This document shows positions 1 through 12,499 of a stretch of DNA of 64,000 nt, piece after piece. Numbering within the stretch: the first letter of the stretch is position 1; each line of letters begins with the position of its first letter. This DNA comes from Aplectana chamaeleonis. Its lineage: Eukaryota > Nematoda > Chromadorea > Rhabditida > Cosmocercidae. The notes under the pieces are model-generated. The model was not told the origin of the DNA. It saw only the letters and a list, made by a program, of their open reading frames with translations, and made no database searches. Location: the NCBI GenBank assembly GCA_029168955.1, contig JAPDOI010001760.1, forward strand, positions 1 through 64,000, read 5' to 3'. A program made the position numbers and the translations under genes.

Positions 1-1910
1 TACCTGCTAAGGAGAAGTTTTCAGCGAACTATGTCGTTTTCCATCAACAACGTCTGCAAGAACCCTAACTTTGTTTCGGCGGCGATTCGCTGCGCTTCGT
101 TGTATTTTGGATTATAGCCAGCGACCCTCCACGACAAGCCCGTAACGGTCAAAATCTCCCGGCCTGCCCACGACCCAATATCCCCTTTCGCGGCGGGACC
201 AGGCATGGGTTCTTGGTACGCCTGCTCAATCGATATATTAGACAGATCTGGTCAATGCAGCGCCTCTTTCGGCAAAACGTTCTCTTGTTTTTTCGAAGCA
301 ATGGGTAATTTTTCTCCACAGCGCCATTTTTTCGTAATCAACGGGTGCCTACCTGCAAAGTTCAAAAATAGCGAAACAAATTGCGACGAAATGACCTATT
401 GCATGATTATTTACATTTCTCACACATTTTAACCATTTTCTTGTGCTGTAGTCTTCTAAAAAACACAAGGAAATTGTAACAAACTTCTTCCCATTACGAT
501 TAGGCAGCGGCCCCCAATTTAGCTGTTTTTGAGACGTACCAAGAGCACAGTCGCCCCTTTCCTGAACCAATGTTAGTATGGAATAATCCGATACAGTAAA
601 ACACCTCTTCATCGTTCCTTGTTGAAGATATAATCCGTCGATCATGAACGTTTTGATAACGAAAGTGTCGCACATAACGATCGAACAGAGGTGCCAAGAA
701 TCCATACCTGGTCCCGAAACGAACAGGGGTACTGCGGATCCGGGGCAGGGCGCAAAATTTTGACCGTTACTCGCTTGTCCCTCCACTTGGAGCCCCTTGA
801 GGGTCGGAACGCCATGCGAGCACAGAACACGTTCGAGGATGACCATCAATAGTCTTTCGACGGCAAATTCACGCATTTAAAGAGAATATTGTCAACGGAT
901 ATCATAAAACTGATATTAGAATGTAAATAACACGGGAAAAAAGTATAACGAAAGCTTAAACTTCAAAAAAAGCCAGTGCAAACCATTGCTGCGGCTGGAG
1001 AGGGCGCAACATTGAGCAGTTTCCGTCCACTGAGTGAACCAATATTGTCCTTTTTCGTCATTCTGCAAGGCAGAAAAAATGAATTTTCACGAATATTTCA
1101 AGAAAAAACATTTGAAAATCCTACCTCAGGAACAATCGGCAGCCTTTTTGTGTCATTCTCGAATCAGTATGTGCTCAAAAAAAGGCACTAGTTGTGGATA
1201 AACCTAAAGCTAGAAGCACAAATGGCCTCAAATTACGTGCGAATTTTGAAATGCACATGAAAATGTAGGCAAGTCTCGAAAAATGAACATCAACAGCGAA
1301 AAAATGGCGAAAACCCACGACAAAACTATAAACATCCATTCAAATCGTTGCAAAACCAATCAGTGAACTTCATTGGACACCACCACATTAAAAAAGCTGC
1401 AGCCAAGACGGCTGCTAGTATAGTTTATTCACATTGTAAAGCGGCTATCTTGTAATAATCAGGCTTATTGGCTACGGTCATCGCTGGATTGGCGCTGGAG
1501 CAAGGTGCGTCCTTTAAACGGCAGCGAACTTCCGCCGTTTGCCGATGACCGGGCTTTATAGATTAATTACTGTTCTTTTCTATAACAATTCAGGCATCAG
1601 CTCAGAACTTCGTTCCGGCCTTCCTGGGACAAACTGGGTTTTGGGCGACCCGAACACTCAGAAATCGAGGCCAGATCCCGTTCCGGGCGACCCGCTAACC
1701 AAACGATCGTTACCAACCACCCGCATGACGAAAATTGCCTTCCCGGTGGAGCGAATTTGCGCGTGAATGTAAAATAACGGACGATTTATGTACAATGTGA
1801 AATTTTTTTCGCACAACTCGATTCATCATTTCGGGCGACCCGGACGAGCAGCGATTGGTCGCCCGGCATTGGGTAACCGGAAAGCGCGGTCCCAGGCTCT
1901 GAGAGATTTC
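1..1910. other. No recognisable gene
   Basis: I see no recognisable coding sequence here. Open frames are short (under 180 codons), lack family motifs and overlap on opposite strands. The sequence is AT-rich with GC-rich patches around 100-200 and 720-800. Nothing further can be supported. Confidence 0.5.
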
Positions 1911-2015
1911 GGTACTGGGGGAGGACGGAGTATGGGGTGGGGTCGGCGCCAGCCGGCTGGCAGCAGTGACAGGCCTCGTCCGAGGCGCCCCGACAGCGAG
2001 ATCGGGGGGTCGGTC

Positions 2016-2580
2016 GCTCGTTGATTTCTGGCGATCGGAGCAGATCACGCACGCAAGATCAGAGCTGGTGCCTGGAACTCAATCCTTTCAACAACAAAGG
2101 GCAAGTGACGATTTCCTGTATTAAAGCAAACTCGGGTCGGACAGCCCGAAGCACTTCGGGTAAACGTTTTGACAGGGGTTGGAAGTACTTTCTAGGGGAG
2201 TACACGATCCCCGAATTTTCAAGGGTTTGAAACTCCGGGCAAGCAAAATTCTGACATGAGTGCGAAGTTTTCTCCGCGTTTTTTCAAGGGGTTGGAACCC
2301 CGGGTGGGCGAGATTATGACATGAGAGCGAAGTTTTCCCGGTTTTTTTCAAGGGGGTGGAACCCCGGGTGGGCGAGATTATGACATGAGTGCGAAGTTTT
2401 CTACGCTTTTGCCGACTACTGGAGCTCTAATATCAGTACTTTATACACTCATATTATTCACAATGATTCATTTGCTTTATTGTAGGAAGTCGTCATCCTT
2501 CTTGTTTGTAGAAACGACGTTCTTCACGCACAGGCTCTGATCTTGCGTGCGTGATCTCCGTCGATCGCCAATCAACGAGC
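2016..2580. repeat. Inner inverted-repeat element, ~565 bp
   Basis: The left end (2016-2064) contains GCTCGTTGAT and CACGCACGCAAGATCAGAG. The right end (2533-2580) contains the reverse complement, CTCTGATCTTGCGTGCGTG...ATCAACGAGC. The roughly 50-bp arms enclose ~465 bp that includes a tandem repeat. No transposase is visible, so this is probably a non-autonomous element. The family is unknown. Confidence 0.7.
2217..2404. repeat. Tandem repeat, three ~62-bp units
   Basis: Three successive units start near 2217, 2280 and 2345. Each reads approximately TTTCAAGGGGTTGGAACCCC, then GGGTGGGCGAGATTATGACA, then TGAGTGCGAAGTTTTC. Units 2 and 3 are nearly identical and unit 1 is more diverged. The array lies inside the 2016-2580 element. 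Confidence 0.75.
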
Positions 2581-2645
2581 GACTTAGATATTCGTGGGGA
2601 AGTTCCCGAGGACAATAGACTTAATTTGGTCGTTATCCCTCGGTC

Positions 2646-2699
2646 GAGGGGAGAGGAGCGAGACGTTCCCCCGGAGGGGAACGTCTCCCCCTCTCCCTC
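2646..2699. repeat. Perfect-type hairpin
   Basis: A left arm GAGGGGAGAGGAGCGAGACG plus TTCCCCC faces a right arm GGGGAACGTCTCCCCCTCTC after a 3-base turn. This could form a long GC-rich cruciform or RNA hairpin. No gene is associated with it. Confidence 0.65.
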
Positions 2700-3172
2700 A
2701 AATTACACACAACGATAAGGCGTTCGAAACAGTCAACTCGGGGGAGAACAAGGGAATTTCGCTTCACGGTTGTTCCCATGGCCTCCCCCCGAACATGATG
2801 AACGCGAAAACAAAGCCGCAGCGTATACGGTGATGCGGACAGGCTAGTCGCTAGGTGGTCTCGCACTTCGCAAGTTGAGTGGGTAGATCTGCCACTCAAG
2901 GACTACGTAAGGCATCTCTGTCTGGATTTCAGATGAGCTACTAAGCTTCTCTATAACCTTTAGTCATAGGTGAATATTTTTGGACCGATTTTCGGACGAA
3001 CAATGGGAAGATCTGCAGTCGGAAGATTGCGGGAAGACCTGCAGTAGGTAGAACAAGAGAAATCCTGCTGTAGGAACTTCCCCTATTACTCTGCCGTCGA
3101 GATGTCCCGTTCGGCTCCCCCCGATTCGGGGGAAGTTCCCCAGTTGTTTCGAGGGAACGTCCTCACGAATAT

Positions 3173-3381
3173 CTGGGGCGGCATGCATGAACGCAGCGAA
3201 CGGTGTCAGGGAGCCGCTCCGCGTGTCATGCGCGCCGCGTCGAGCAACGGGGCGGCCCCGAATTTCGTGGCGTGTATTGATGTGCCTGATTTTCGGGGCC
3301 ACCCCGTTGCTCGACGCTGCGCGCATGGCACGCGGAGCGGCTCCCTGACACCGTCGCTGCGTTCATGCATGCCGCCCCTGA
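3173..3381. repeat. Foldback palindrome, ~90-bp arms
   Basis: The left arm (3173-3263) runs from GGCGGCATGCATGAACGC to GGGGCGGCCCCGAA. The right arm (3291-3381) is its reverse complement with few mismatches, over a spacer of about 28 bp. A single left-arm-like copy recurs at 20158-20262, so the arm is itself a dispersed repeat. Confidence 0.75.
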
Positions 3382-3487
3382 GGAGGGAGCCATCGTTCCG
3401 CTGTTGGGGCGACTCGGCCGAGTCCTGTCACTGCTGCCAGCCGGCTGGCGCCGACCCCACCCCGCACTCCGTCCTCCCCCAGCTCCG

Positions 3488-4399
3488 TAACTTCCAGTTG
3501 ATAACCGCCCCTTACAAGGGAAGCGTTTGGAGAGGTAAACGCATCTGGGAAAACGACCAGTATCGTTAGTATCTCTTCTGGCTCAATAGTAAAAATGCGC
3601 AGTATCCCGCCCCGAGCTGCAGGTTCGAACAAGCTATGAGCATTCTTTAAGCCTCGCGAAAAGGCAAAGATACCCACCCAGCAGGCATTTTTTTTGCGAG
3701 TTTCAGAAAATTTGCTCGGATTTAGCCCAAAACTTGTATGTAGGGGTAATCTAGTGTGGTGAACACGAATCTGGAGTCCATTTGTCGAAATTTCGAGGCT
3801 TACTGTAGGTTACTGTAGGTATCATGCCACTTCGGGGGCAAAAGCCACCTTAGTATTTTGAAAATCGACAAACGGACGTTAAAACCCCCGTAAACAAAGT
3901 TTGAGTACAATCTGAGATTTTGACCAAACTACCGTACACCCACCGTAATCTACCGTAATCAGCAAAAAGTCGATAAACGGATTCCAGACTCGTGTTCAGC
4001 ACTCCAAATAACCCCCAGAGGCACAATTCGAGCAATATCTACCGCAGCACTCCGAAAATCTCGAAACTGGGGTTTTTGCCTCGAAATTTTTTCCGGTTGG
4101 GAAGCTTTGAACGAAATTAGCCGAAAACTTTGGAAAACTGACTAATAGACTACAGATTCGTGATCAGCGCCCCGAAAACCCCCCTGGGAGAATTTTAAGT
4201 CAAATCTGGAACATTTTTCAGAAACGCTTCCAGAGCCCTCTAATCGGTATAAGAATTCGCTCGACCGAGAAATCATACAAGTCCAAAACGCTGTCAGTCT
4301 GGACAAAGTATGTGCCAGTGGTATGGCTGTGTCTAGGGGTATGAGATGACCGGACCAAGCTGTTTCGAGATATCACGCGATCAAACCGTTGTCACAGTG
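3488..4399. other. No gene; shared degenerate fragment
   Basis: No gene is recognisable. Minus-strand translation of 3549-3650 contains EPAAR followed by a phenylalanine/isoleucine-rich stretch, and the same pattern recurs on the minus strand at about 22790-22930. The two are therefore diverged copies of one ancestral sequence of unknown nature. Confidence 0.4.
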
Positions 4400-4900
4400 C
4401 AGAAAACTTGAATTAATACTTGTTTATGATTCACAATAATACAGACAATACTCGAGTTACACTAGATAAATAGGTATCAATTACAATACAGTACCACACA
4501 GGTGAATAGCGAACTGAGGCGTTTCACTGAGACTTGGCCACTTAGGCTTTGCTCTCGGTCAAGGGGGAACCGTCACTCTTCAACGGCTTCACGTAGGCTG
4601 CTCCTTTCGCGGAGCTGTGCAGTCCGCAACTCTCTCGCTCCCCATCTCGGTCGCCTTATATGGGCGCCCGCGTGGTCGTCTCGGTGCGTGCCCCGCCTCC
4701 GCCCGAGCATTGAGCCACGCCCACAGAAATGATTTGATGAACTGGAGCCAGAGCGATCCCTTTGCGACACTCCTCCCCATCGGGGAGCCGACGACCTCGG
4801 CGGCCGATCCATCGCTAGCTTCTGTACTCCTGATGATTGCTTCCTTGTAGCGTCGTAGAGGTTCCTCGAGTTGCAAACAGCTTCTCTGAAATTGAAACTT
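4400..4900 (-). repeat. LTR-like segment (possible 3' LTR remnant)
   Basis: On the minus strand, GC-rich sequence is followed by a TATA-like CCCATATAAGG near 4660, then a pyrimidine/AT-rich run ending in TTGTGAATCATAAACAAGT. This is a promoter-plus-leader arrangement resembling an LTR. It lies on the downstream side of the retropepsin relic. The matching 5' LTR and exact ends were not found, so the call is an inference. Confidence 0.3.
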
Positions 4901-5580
4901 TCACAAAACATCCTTTCAATGTTTGTTTTCATTCTCTTGCCCCTCGGCATGACGGTCTCTTGCCTATCATCGGGAAAACGTGATGAAACCGCCGTATTGC
5001 GGTGATCAGGTGCTAGGACTCGCTGTACAGCTTTCTTGTCCTTGTGAGCTGCATAGTTTGACACCTCTTTCCTTGACCTCCAGAAGATTCTTGTAGGCTT
5101 TCTCTCTGCCTTGCCACATAGGATTTCTATTGATGACGGTTTCCTGGTGCATTCTGCAACCTTCACCTTTCGAACTGAACTTCTCCCTTCCTTAGAGATA
5201 ACTCTGGGTTGTTTCTCTTGTTTTACCTTCAACACTATGCCTAAGCTCTCTAGCGCATTTGTTCCCAATAGAACTTCGTCATCATCTTCACGCGAAATGT
5301 AGAACGCGACTTCAGCACTCGCGGTGTTCTCGAGCTTTATTTTGATGCGTACTGCTCCCAGGAATTCCATCTCGTTATCGGAAGCATCGTACACTCGGCG
5401 GCCTTGTATCGACACAAGCTGGAGCCTGTCAATATCGTATCCATTGCTTCGAGCTTCTTCCAGTACTTTCATCGGTACAAAACTTATCATCGATCCTGTA
5501 TCTATCAAAGCAGGTACCTTGACATTGAGCATTTGTGCTTCCATCATCCATGCCGAGAAAAACCAATTCCTTAAGAACAC
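4573..5580 (-). pseudogene. Retropepsin relic of an LTR retrotransposon
   Basis: A 335-codon open frame carries a retroviral-type aspartic protease at its N-terminal end: ALIDTGSMISFVP (the catalytic D-T-G triplet) and, about 80 residues on, a second conserved segment ending LLGTNALESLGI. The gypsy element at 32.5 kb has the same order (DTGSQATIVP ... ILGTNAMERF), so this is a homologous gag-pol fragment. After about residue 150 the frame becomes low-complexity and basic, and no reverse transcriptase follows. The frame starts exactly at a TTAA MITE (5581-6080), which appears to have cut the older element. Inferred to be a dead fragment. Confidence 0.65.
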
Positions 5581-6080
5581 TTAAAGGCAGTGTTCATGTT
5601 GTTGATAAGAATTGTCTTTTCGGTTTTTTACCTATCTTGAAGACGGTCCCATGCTGATTCCAATGATGTTTTCGGAATCGTGAGAGACCTTCTAGGAACG
5701 GAGTTATGGTCCCTCAAAAATTGGGCTAGGGAAGCACGGTGGACGAGTTGTCCGAGGCTTGTAACTCCCGTCTTTTGCAGCCGATGTATGCGAGCTGACC
5801 TGGCTAAAGAGAGAAGTTGAGAATGAAGGGAAGAACGGGGCCGTTGATCGGAAACCATCGCTCATCTCACAATCTCGAGCATTCATTTGTTCACGTCGGT
5901 GGGCGTGGAAAGTGCATCTGGGGTGTGACGGGCTGACGGGTGTCCAACTTTGAGGCCATAGGGGACCGTTCCGAGCTCATTTTTCTTAGTTTTTTCAACG
6001 TTAGGGTTGCGCTAGGCCCCGCACCTGCCGATCTCCACCAAAAAATCAGACATGGTTTTTACCGTGGACACTGCCTTTAA
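5581..6080. mobile_element. TTAA-flanked MITE, copy 1
   Basis: The element is bounded by TTAA at 5581-5584 and 6077-6080. The left end reads TTAAAGGCAGTGTTCATG and the right end CCGTGGACACTGCCTTTAA, which are imperfect terminal inverted repeats. The interior matches copies 2 and 3 in inverse orientation, for example the stretch around GGAACGGAGTTATGGTCCCT. It has no coding capacity. TTAA target preference is typical of piggyBac-type transposases, but that parentage is inferred. Confidence 0.85.
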
Positions 6081-6821
6081 ACCTACATTACACTTGTTAT
6101 CCGAAGATATTTTTTCGGATAGTGGATCGATTTGGGTAGTGCCGATTTTAAATTTTCCGGATACTATTTCGATTCAGATAATGCGCTTTTTGGAGTTCCC
6201 GGATAATGAATCGATTTAGATAAGGACATTTTTCCAATGATTCGGATACGGATATCCGGTCGGATAACTTCGGGTACTTTTGGAACAAAGTTGAGGCAAA
6301 ACGGTGAAAAATAAACCAGGTACTCAAGGCAAGCCTCTGAAAAACATCCAAAATTGAACAAACAGTAGTACTACATTGCATTTGCAGCATGTTCGCACAC
6401 CAACTTTAATCTTCATGTATGCATTTCAATAAAAATATGAAACCAAATCTTCAATTACGCTATCGTCATTGGGAGGCACTGTATTATCCATACACAGGTT
6501 TTTCTGGACAACTAGCAAGTAAAACGTACGCAATGCAGCTATACAAAAAGCCACTGAGTCATATCTTTTGACCATGCCTATTTTCCGCGCCGCAGTGACT
6601 CTTCCGATTTCGTAAGGAGAAGGAAAACCCTGGGTTGATGTACTAAAGTGAAGGCTATACGGAAAAATGGCCAAGGCGAAGTGCCATTTTATCCGATTTC
6701 ATCCAAAAATTATCCGATTTTATCCGAAAATTATCCGATTTTATCTGAAGTTCAATGATTTTCGGATTTGAGTGAAGACTCGTAGGCAAATTTCTTTTAT
6801 TGACAACGTTTCAAAGAGCGT
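6081..6821. other. AT-rich, short local repeats
   Basis: No gene is seen. Short degenerate repeats built on GGATAATGAATCGATTTAGATA (6100-6260) and ATTATCCGATTTTATCCGAA (about 6690-6745) occur in opposite orientations. Confidence 0.45.
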
Positions 6822-7400
6822 TTGAGAGTTAACACTGAGCGGAGCAAAACCCTTAGTGGTGTGTTCAGTGACGTTCTTGAGAAAAGAGGGAAAAATTCGG
6901 CAGACGAATTGTGTCAGTACACGAGCAAAGTAGAAAACGATGGAGAAATAATAGCAGAACTGTGTGACATAATGAATACTGATGCACTACAGATCAAGGA
7001 TGCAGCCTTATCAATGCACGACGACATGGAAAAAGCTCGCCGGGAGCTGGACAGCTACGGAAGTGGTGAGTCAAGAATGTCAGTAACAAATTATCGACAA
7101 AACATTGGAAATGCAAGATTTCAGATGTCGACGACGAGATCGATTGGTCAGCCATCTGCGCCAGTCTGGACACGCTCGACGCCAGCTCAAACAGCAAGCC
7201 GAAGCCACGAGGATCTGGATCAGGGTCAGTTGGTCACTTATCTCCAGTCACTGGCATGCGCGGAGCCTGGAATACATAAGGGACTGAAAAAATAAGAATT
7301 TCAAAGAATTCCTAAGGCATTTATTAAGCGAAAATACCTTAGAGTGATCCATGATGATGCGACAATTCTTGCGAAGAATGGACGGATTTCATTTGTTCGA
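6822..7400 (+). pseudogene. Gag-like relic
   Basis: A 157-codon frame has a charged, probably helical N-terminal part (around DDMEKARRELDSYG) and ends near TYLQSLACAEPG. In a neighbouring frame immediately downstream the reading continues as NFKEFLRHLL. The motif order (aromatic-Leu-..-Leu-Ala-..-Pro-G, then F-..-FL) resembles the capsid start of the intact gag at 31.5 kb (YMRTMALPDVQPFFG ... FKRFLNSF). The frame break and the lack of anything downstream point to a dead fragment. The assignment rests on weak motif similarity only. Confidence 0.4.
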
Positions 7401-7654
7401 TCAAAGACATTGCACGTCATGCGAGGATCGACTCAAATGCCGTGGACGGTCCTTACCAAATGGCGCTCTAGAAAGTGAAAGTCGCAGTGGATGACGTTGG
7501 AAGAAAAAATCGCCCTGGCAAGAATGGTACCATTGGGTTTGCAGCACCGGAGTCCGCACAGATGTTAGAGAGAGATGGCGAGAGACTTGGAGTCCGTGCT
7601 ACAGTGACGAAAGTCGTTCAGCACTTGGATAATCGTCTGGCCACTGGACATCCT

Positions 7655-9060
7655 TCAATCCGCACTTGCGAATAACCATTGTTGCATCACGCAATACGGT
7701 GATAATCATGCTATGACAAATATGATCCTGCCGGGAACATGCAATTTTCTGCAAGTGCGGACCAAAACTTCGCTGGCAGAACGACAGTATCTCCGAGGAG
7801 ACTGTGATCAGCCGTGTATGCTTGACCTCGGTGAGACCGTTTACACGCAGCCCCAGTCAGTCGCGGTGGAATCAATGAACCGACCATAGTCAACTATCTC
7901 TGAATTTGGAATCAAAATCAGGTGAGGACTCCTCTGAACGAAGGCACAGAAGTCTTTGGAGTTCCGTCAATATCTATACAAAACGCGACTTTTCGGGTGT
8001 TAGGAAGGTTGTTCCGAACTTCGCTTATGAAGTTCATGCTGTAGCCCTACTGTCGATATGGGTGGATTTGCTGTTAGTCACGGTAAATCCCAGGAAATTG
8101 AGAAAGGAACCGAAATTCAGAAAAGTTGTTTCACGAGCTTCAGCGACCACGTGGTTTCCGAGATCGGAAATTGAATGCGCTACAACGTCAGCCTGAAACT
8201 TTTTTTATATTACCTTTTTCGCGGTATTAAAATATGGCACAGACTGTTAAAACGCCAAACTTCCAGTTTTTCGCGTGCAGTCGCGTAGTGGAGGTCAGAG
8301 ACAGCGAGAGAGTGTTCGGCCGCTGGAAAGACCAGCATCGCGAGCACACGCAGCGCGTTGAGTGATGGGAATCGCGACTCTTTACAAAGGCTCATTTTGC
8401 GTTTTCAATAATGATTCTAGACCATTCGCAGAAAAGTGAAGTTACTCTCCTGATCGAAAGTCAGGCCCGTACTTGCGGACAACCCTTTGTTGCATCACGC
8501 ATTACGATGATAATCAAGCTATGACAATGATAATCGTGCCGTGATTACGCATTATCATCTTGATGCGTAACGCAATTAAGCTTGGATAACAATAGTACTT
8601 CGAAGGAGACTGTCATCAGTCATGTATGTTCGACTTACACAACGACCGTTTACATTTAGCCCCAGTCAGTCACGTGGACTCAATGTACAGACCCCCAAAT
8701 TTGAAATCGATTTTAGATGAGGACTCCTCTGAATGAAGGCACGGACATTTCTGGGGTTTCGTTAATATGCGAGAGTATCTATGCAACTGGCAACTGCTGA
8801 GTTATTAGGAGAGTTGTTCCGAACTGCTCAGAAAATTTGTGTAGAGTGGTTTAGTACGCTGAACATAAATCTGGTGTCGATATTGGTGAGTATGCTGTTA
8901 GTCACGGTAAATCCCCGAATTATGAGAAAAAACTAAATTTCAGAAAAGTTGAATCACGAACCTTGGCGTCCATGTGATCTGCTACCTCAGAAATCGGGTG
9001 TAATCAAGCGGCAGCGTGAAAAATTACATTACCTTTTCTGCAGTATGAAAGTGTGGAACC
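7655..9060. repeat. Diverged ~590-bp tandem duplication
   Basis: About 7655-8250 and 8465-9060 align as direct repeats. Shared landmarks include TTGTTGCATCACGCA, AGCCCCAGTCAGTC, GAGGACTCCTCTGAA, TGTTAGTCACGGTAAATCCC and TTCAGAAAAGTTG. Neither unit has a usable reading frame. Each unit begins with a sequence like the ends of the inverted repeat at 47549-47678 (CCGCA/TTTGCGGA...CATCACG), so this is probably a dispersed element in tandem. Confidence 0.7.
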
Positions 9061-9856
9061 CGTCTAACCCTCCGTAACTCAGACTCCAAGCGGAACCCTG
9101 CCATAAACCCCTAAACCTTCACTTTCTCGTCTCCAGTTCGAATTGAAAGTGTGATGGGAAATTGAGAAAATATATCCGTCGACTGCTTTTTTCTGGGGAA
9201 AGTGGCCTGTGGCCGTAGGCATAAAATTACGCGATCATCCCGGGAAGGTTCATAGGATGTATGCCGCTGTCCTGGGCGGCGGACTCTCCCGGGAAGCTCC
9301 TGTAGATCCATAAATACGGTCTCAGATCTGTGTACGAGCATACAAAACCATTCCATCCTTTTGCAAGGGAATCGTGAAGCCCTAGCGTACACGATAAGCA
9401 TATCTGAACAACCTTGGCACTGGTACTTCCCATAGGATACACAAAGGACGGATTCATGGCATCAAATTATGGACATGTACTTCGCCATTGTTTTACCCGT
9501 AGAATCCAAAAATCATAACCGCGTTTTGGCAGATGTTCTCAATTTTACCGGAACTCTGTCTTCATGTGCGATATGAATATAAAACGCATTGCAGCTAACC
9601 TTCCTTTTTGTAAGAATTTTGTAATCCATCTTTGTCAGAATCTTTTTCTACATTGATAACACTCCTACTTTTTGCTTTGAACCCGAAATTCACACCATTT
9701 CTCCCCAAGAAAAATTCTAAATTTTTGAAAATTTGTACGTACCCCCGTCTCACAGAATAGAAAACATTTTACATGTAATACAAAATGTAGCATACTTGAG
9801 ACATTCAAGTATATTACTTTTATATAGGATGTAACCTACACTTATATTGCATTTAC
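9061..9856. other. No recognisable gene
   Basis: Short unlinked frames only. No motif, RNA gene or clear repeat is seen. Confidence 0.4.
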
Positions 9857-10130
9857 AGGGGTCTGCAGAGTCCAAGTTGCGGCGTTGCTCGCAGCGACGA
9901 GCAACGCTGGGTGATGCAATATCGATCACTTTCAGCGACGGGGGCGACCGACGCGGCGTAAAGGGCGACGAGGGGGCACCGCAGAGTGTATTGACGCCGC
10001 GACGGCCCTGCATCACTGCCAGCGAGCGGCAACCGACGCCGCGACGATAATATTTCGAAACATTTTTGTCGCCGCGTCAACGCTGACGCTCGGCGACCAC
10101 TCGCCAATCTCTGCGACTCTGCAGACCCCT
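9857..10130. mobile_element. MITE with perfect 16-bp TIRs
   Basis: The left end AGGGGTCTGCAGAGTC (9857-9872) and right end GACTCTGCAGACCCCT (10115-10130) are perfect inverted repeats. The 274-bp interior is GC-rich and rich in CGACG/CGTCG and AGCAACG words, in strong contrast to the AT-rich flanks. Fragments of the same family recur near 48425-48480 (GTTTGCAGAGTTGG...GCAACGTTGGGG). No transposase is present and no clear target duplication is visible. Confidence 0.8.
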
Positions 10131-12499
10131 TAACATGTACTTATATGACACGCAGCATACACATATATTTCATGTAACTTGATTAGAGCGGCAAGTTGAA
10201 GGCCAATGCTTTAAGGGATGCAGCTGCAAGTTCCAGGTCGCTGCTTCAGGTACGAATCAGCAAGCTTCAAGCTCTCTTGAACATTCCATTAGCCTAAAGC
10301 TTGCTGCTTCAAAACTGAAGCGGCAAGCTTGCAACCCACAGCTTCATGCAGGAAGCAGTGGGCTTAAGCTTGCTCCAAAAATATAGCATGTCGCTCCCTC
10401 TAATCCTCATCACGATTAGCACGGACCACAAGGAGCGAGAGATCAACGACTCGGCCAGGGCGAGTGACCACCCGGTCGAATGTAAATAAAAGGGACCTGC
10501 GCTCAACGCCAAGGTATGAGGCGGTGCTGCGCAGGTTTGCAGAACGTGTTCAGCATGGGCCCTCAGTTGCTGAAAGTATTTGAATTATGTTACACTTAAA
10601 CTGTATGAAATTTACTTGAGTAGAGATAATTCACATGTACATTGACGGAGAACTTACATTGACGGAGATGTATTACAAGTATATGGTAATCATGTCTTAT
10701 GTTACAAGTAGTATGTTTTCAGTATAAAAATCATATTACGTGCGACGTTTGCGAGTGAGGGGCCGATATATCACACTCAACATACTTACATTGGACGAGA
10801 TGATTCGCAAGTAATATACATTGGCCAATTTATATTACATGTATGTTGGTTCAGGCCTTTTATATTACATGTAATATGTTTTCATTTTTCTGAGGTTATC
10901 CGGCCGAACAATGTCCGCCTGACCATCCACCTAACACTGATCTCCCAGTTTCTCAACCTACCACAAAATCCTCTCTGTGGCTGCGAAGAAAAGAACATGT
11001 AACTCTACACAGAACACTGTAGAACTCACATTCTCTCGTAAACGACGACTGCGACGGAGTGCGCTAGCAAAGTACGACATCTCTCTGAAATTATTGTTAC
11101 ATTAGTTACACCTTAAATTTGAGTTTCGGGGAGTACGTGGCTCCATGACATTGCTCACCTGCGTGCGTTCTGTTTTTCTTTGCACCTAGCTTAGAAACCT
11201 TCGATGGGGGTTAGCAGATGAATCAGTCAGCTGATTGCCGCCTTCTCCAGAATGAAAACTGTGGGCATGAAGATAATTTGAGAAGAAAAGTTCATCGCTT
11301 TGCTTCTTACAATAGCCATGCTTTCTCTTAGCTGATTAGCAAACGACTCTAATGAGTTCAGAATACATGTTTTTTTATACTTGACAGGTTATGCAAAGTG
11401 AGAGGACGCTCACTTTACGAGATTTCTCTAAGAGCCCGCAATGCTAGCTCAAGAAAATGAGAATATCTTTGCAGATGAACTGAGGAAATTCTTATTTACT
11501 ACAGAGTTGCAAGTGATGGTTGCAAATTCATTGAGATCGAATGAAACTAGTTAGAATGTGAAAGAGAAACCATATGACTAAGCAATGAAATTAGAGAAAA
11601 TTTAGACTGCTCCAAGAGACGGAGCAACCGGCCACCGGCTGATGAGCGAGCACGAAGATGAAATGAAATTCAACCTCAATCAAGGATGAGGTAGATATCC
11701 ACGTATCAATCCACGTACCAGTTGTGCGATTTAAGTGATTGGTTGGGCCTACCGTCAAACCAAAGCTCATTTCAATTATTTCCTTAGGGGCTTACCTACT
11801 CAAATCGGTTAATTCTGATTAGTATAAATAAGGAGGTATGAAATACCATTTGGTTAATAGAAAGCCGTATTTTGTAATTTATTTCGTTGCAATTTGACTC
11901 AGTTGGAGCAAAGACCAAGAATTTTTTTATGATAATTTCTTGCGAGAGTTTAAAGCTTCTCTTCCTTCAATTTAGTTTGCGATTTTTATTTCATTAGAAT
12001 GAACCCAATGAATCTAAGACAAGATTGCAAGTAGGAAATAAGTCAATCTTCCTAGCTCATTGACTGAATTGTAAAAATACGAGCTTTTTTGGTTTTTAGG
12101 TACCGTTTGGCTATTTCAAATGCATCCAGACTGGCTGAAATTTCGCAGAATGGTTGCACATGTATTGCTTATTTGAATTTGAGACGATTCATTTTTTTGT
12201 AAAAGCTAGAAAAAAGAAACATGAGAATCAATCCACTTTTCGAACTCCGGGGGCCGAATTAATATTTTGCCTACATACATAAACATACACAAACAAAAAA
12301 TCAAAATTAAAATAAATAAACTCAATTTCGCTCGTACGGCCGCCGCACTCCTGATGTAAATAGCGCCAGCGCGCTGGTTGCCGTGCACGTGGCGTTGCTT
12401 GACATGCTGAAACCGGTGAGTACATGTTCCCTGTACGCCATTGAAAACCCATTTTACAGCGTTCTGATCTTTCCGTTGTTTTTTTTTCACCTAAACACT
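10131..12499. other. Non-coding, simple repeats
   Basis: No gene is recognised in 2.4 kb. The only structure is repeated AAGCTTGC/GCAAGCTT words at 10190-10380 and repeated ACATTGACGGAGA and ATATTACATGTAATAT words at 10600-10880. Confidence 0.45.

Larger units (their letters stand above)
1911..3487. repeat. Nested inverted-repeat block (outer arms)
   Basis: A GC-rich arm at about 1911-2003 is matched in inverted orientation at about 3398-3487; both contain the palindromic core CAGCCGGCTGGC flanked by GGGGTCGGCGC or its complement. Between the arms sit a complete inner inverted-repeat element, a three-unit tandem repeat, a hairpin and a large foldback palindrome. The open frames across this block (for example 3102-3569) are by-products of the GC-rich repeats. 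Confidence 0.7.

Noticed and set aside
3102..3569. 155-codon plus-strand frame
   Set aside because: It runs through a GC-rich foldback palindrome; both strands are open for the same reason and no motif is present.
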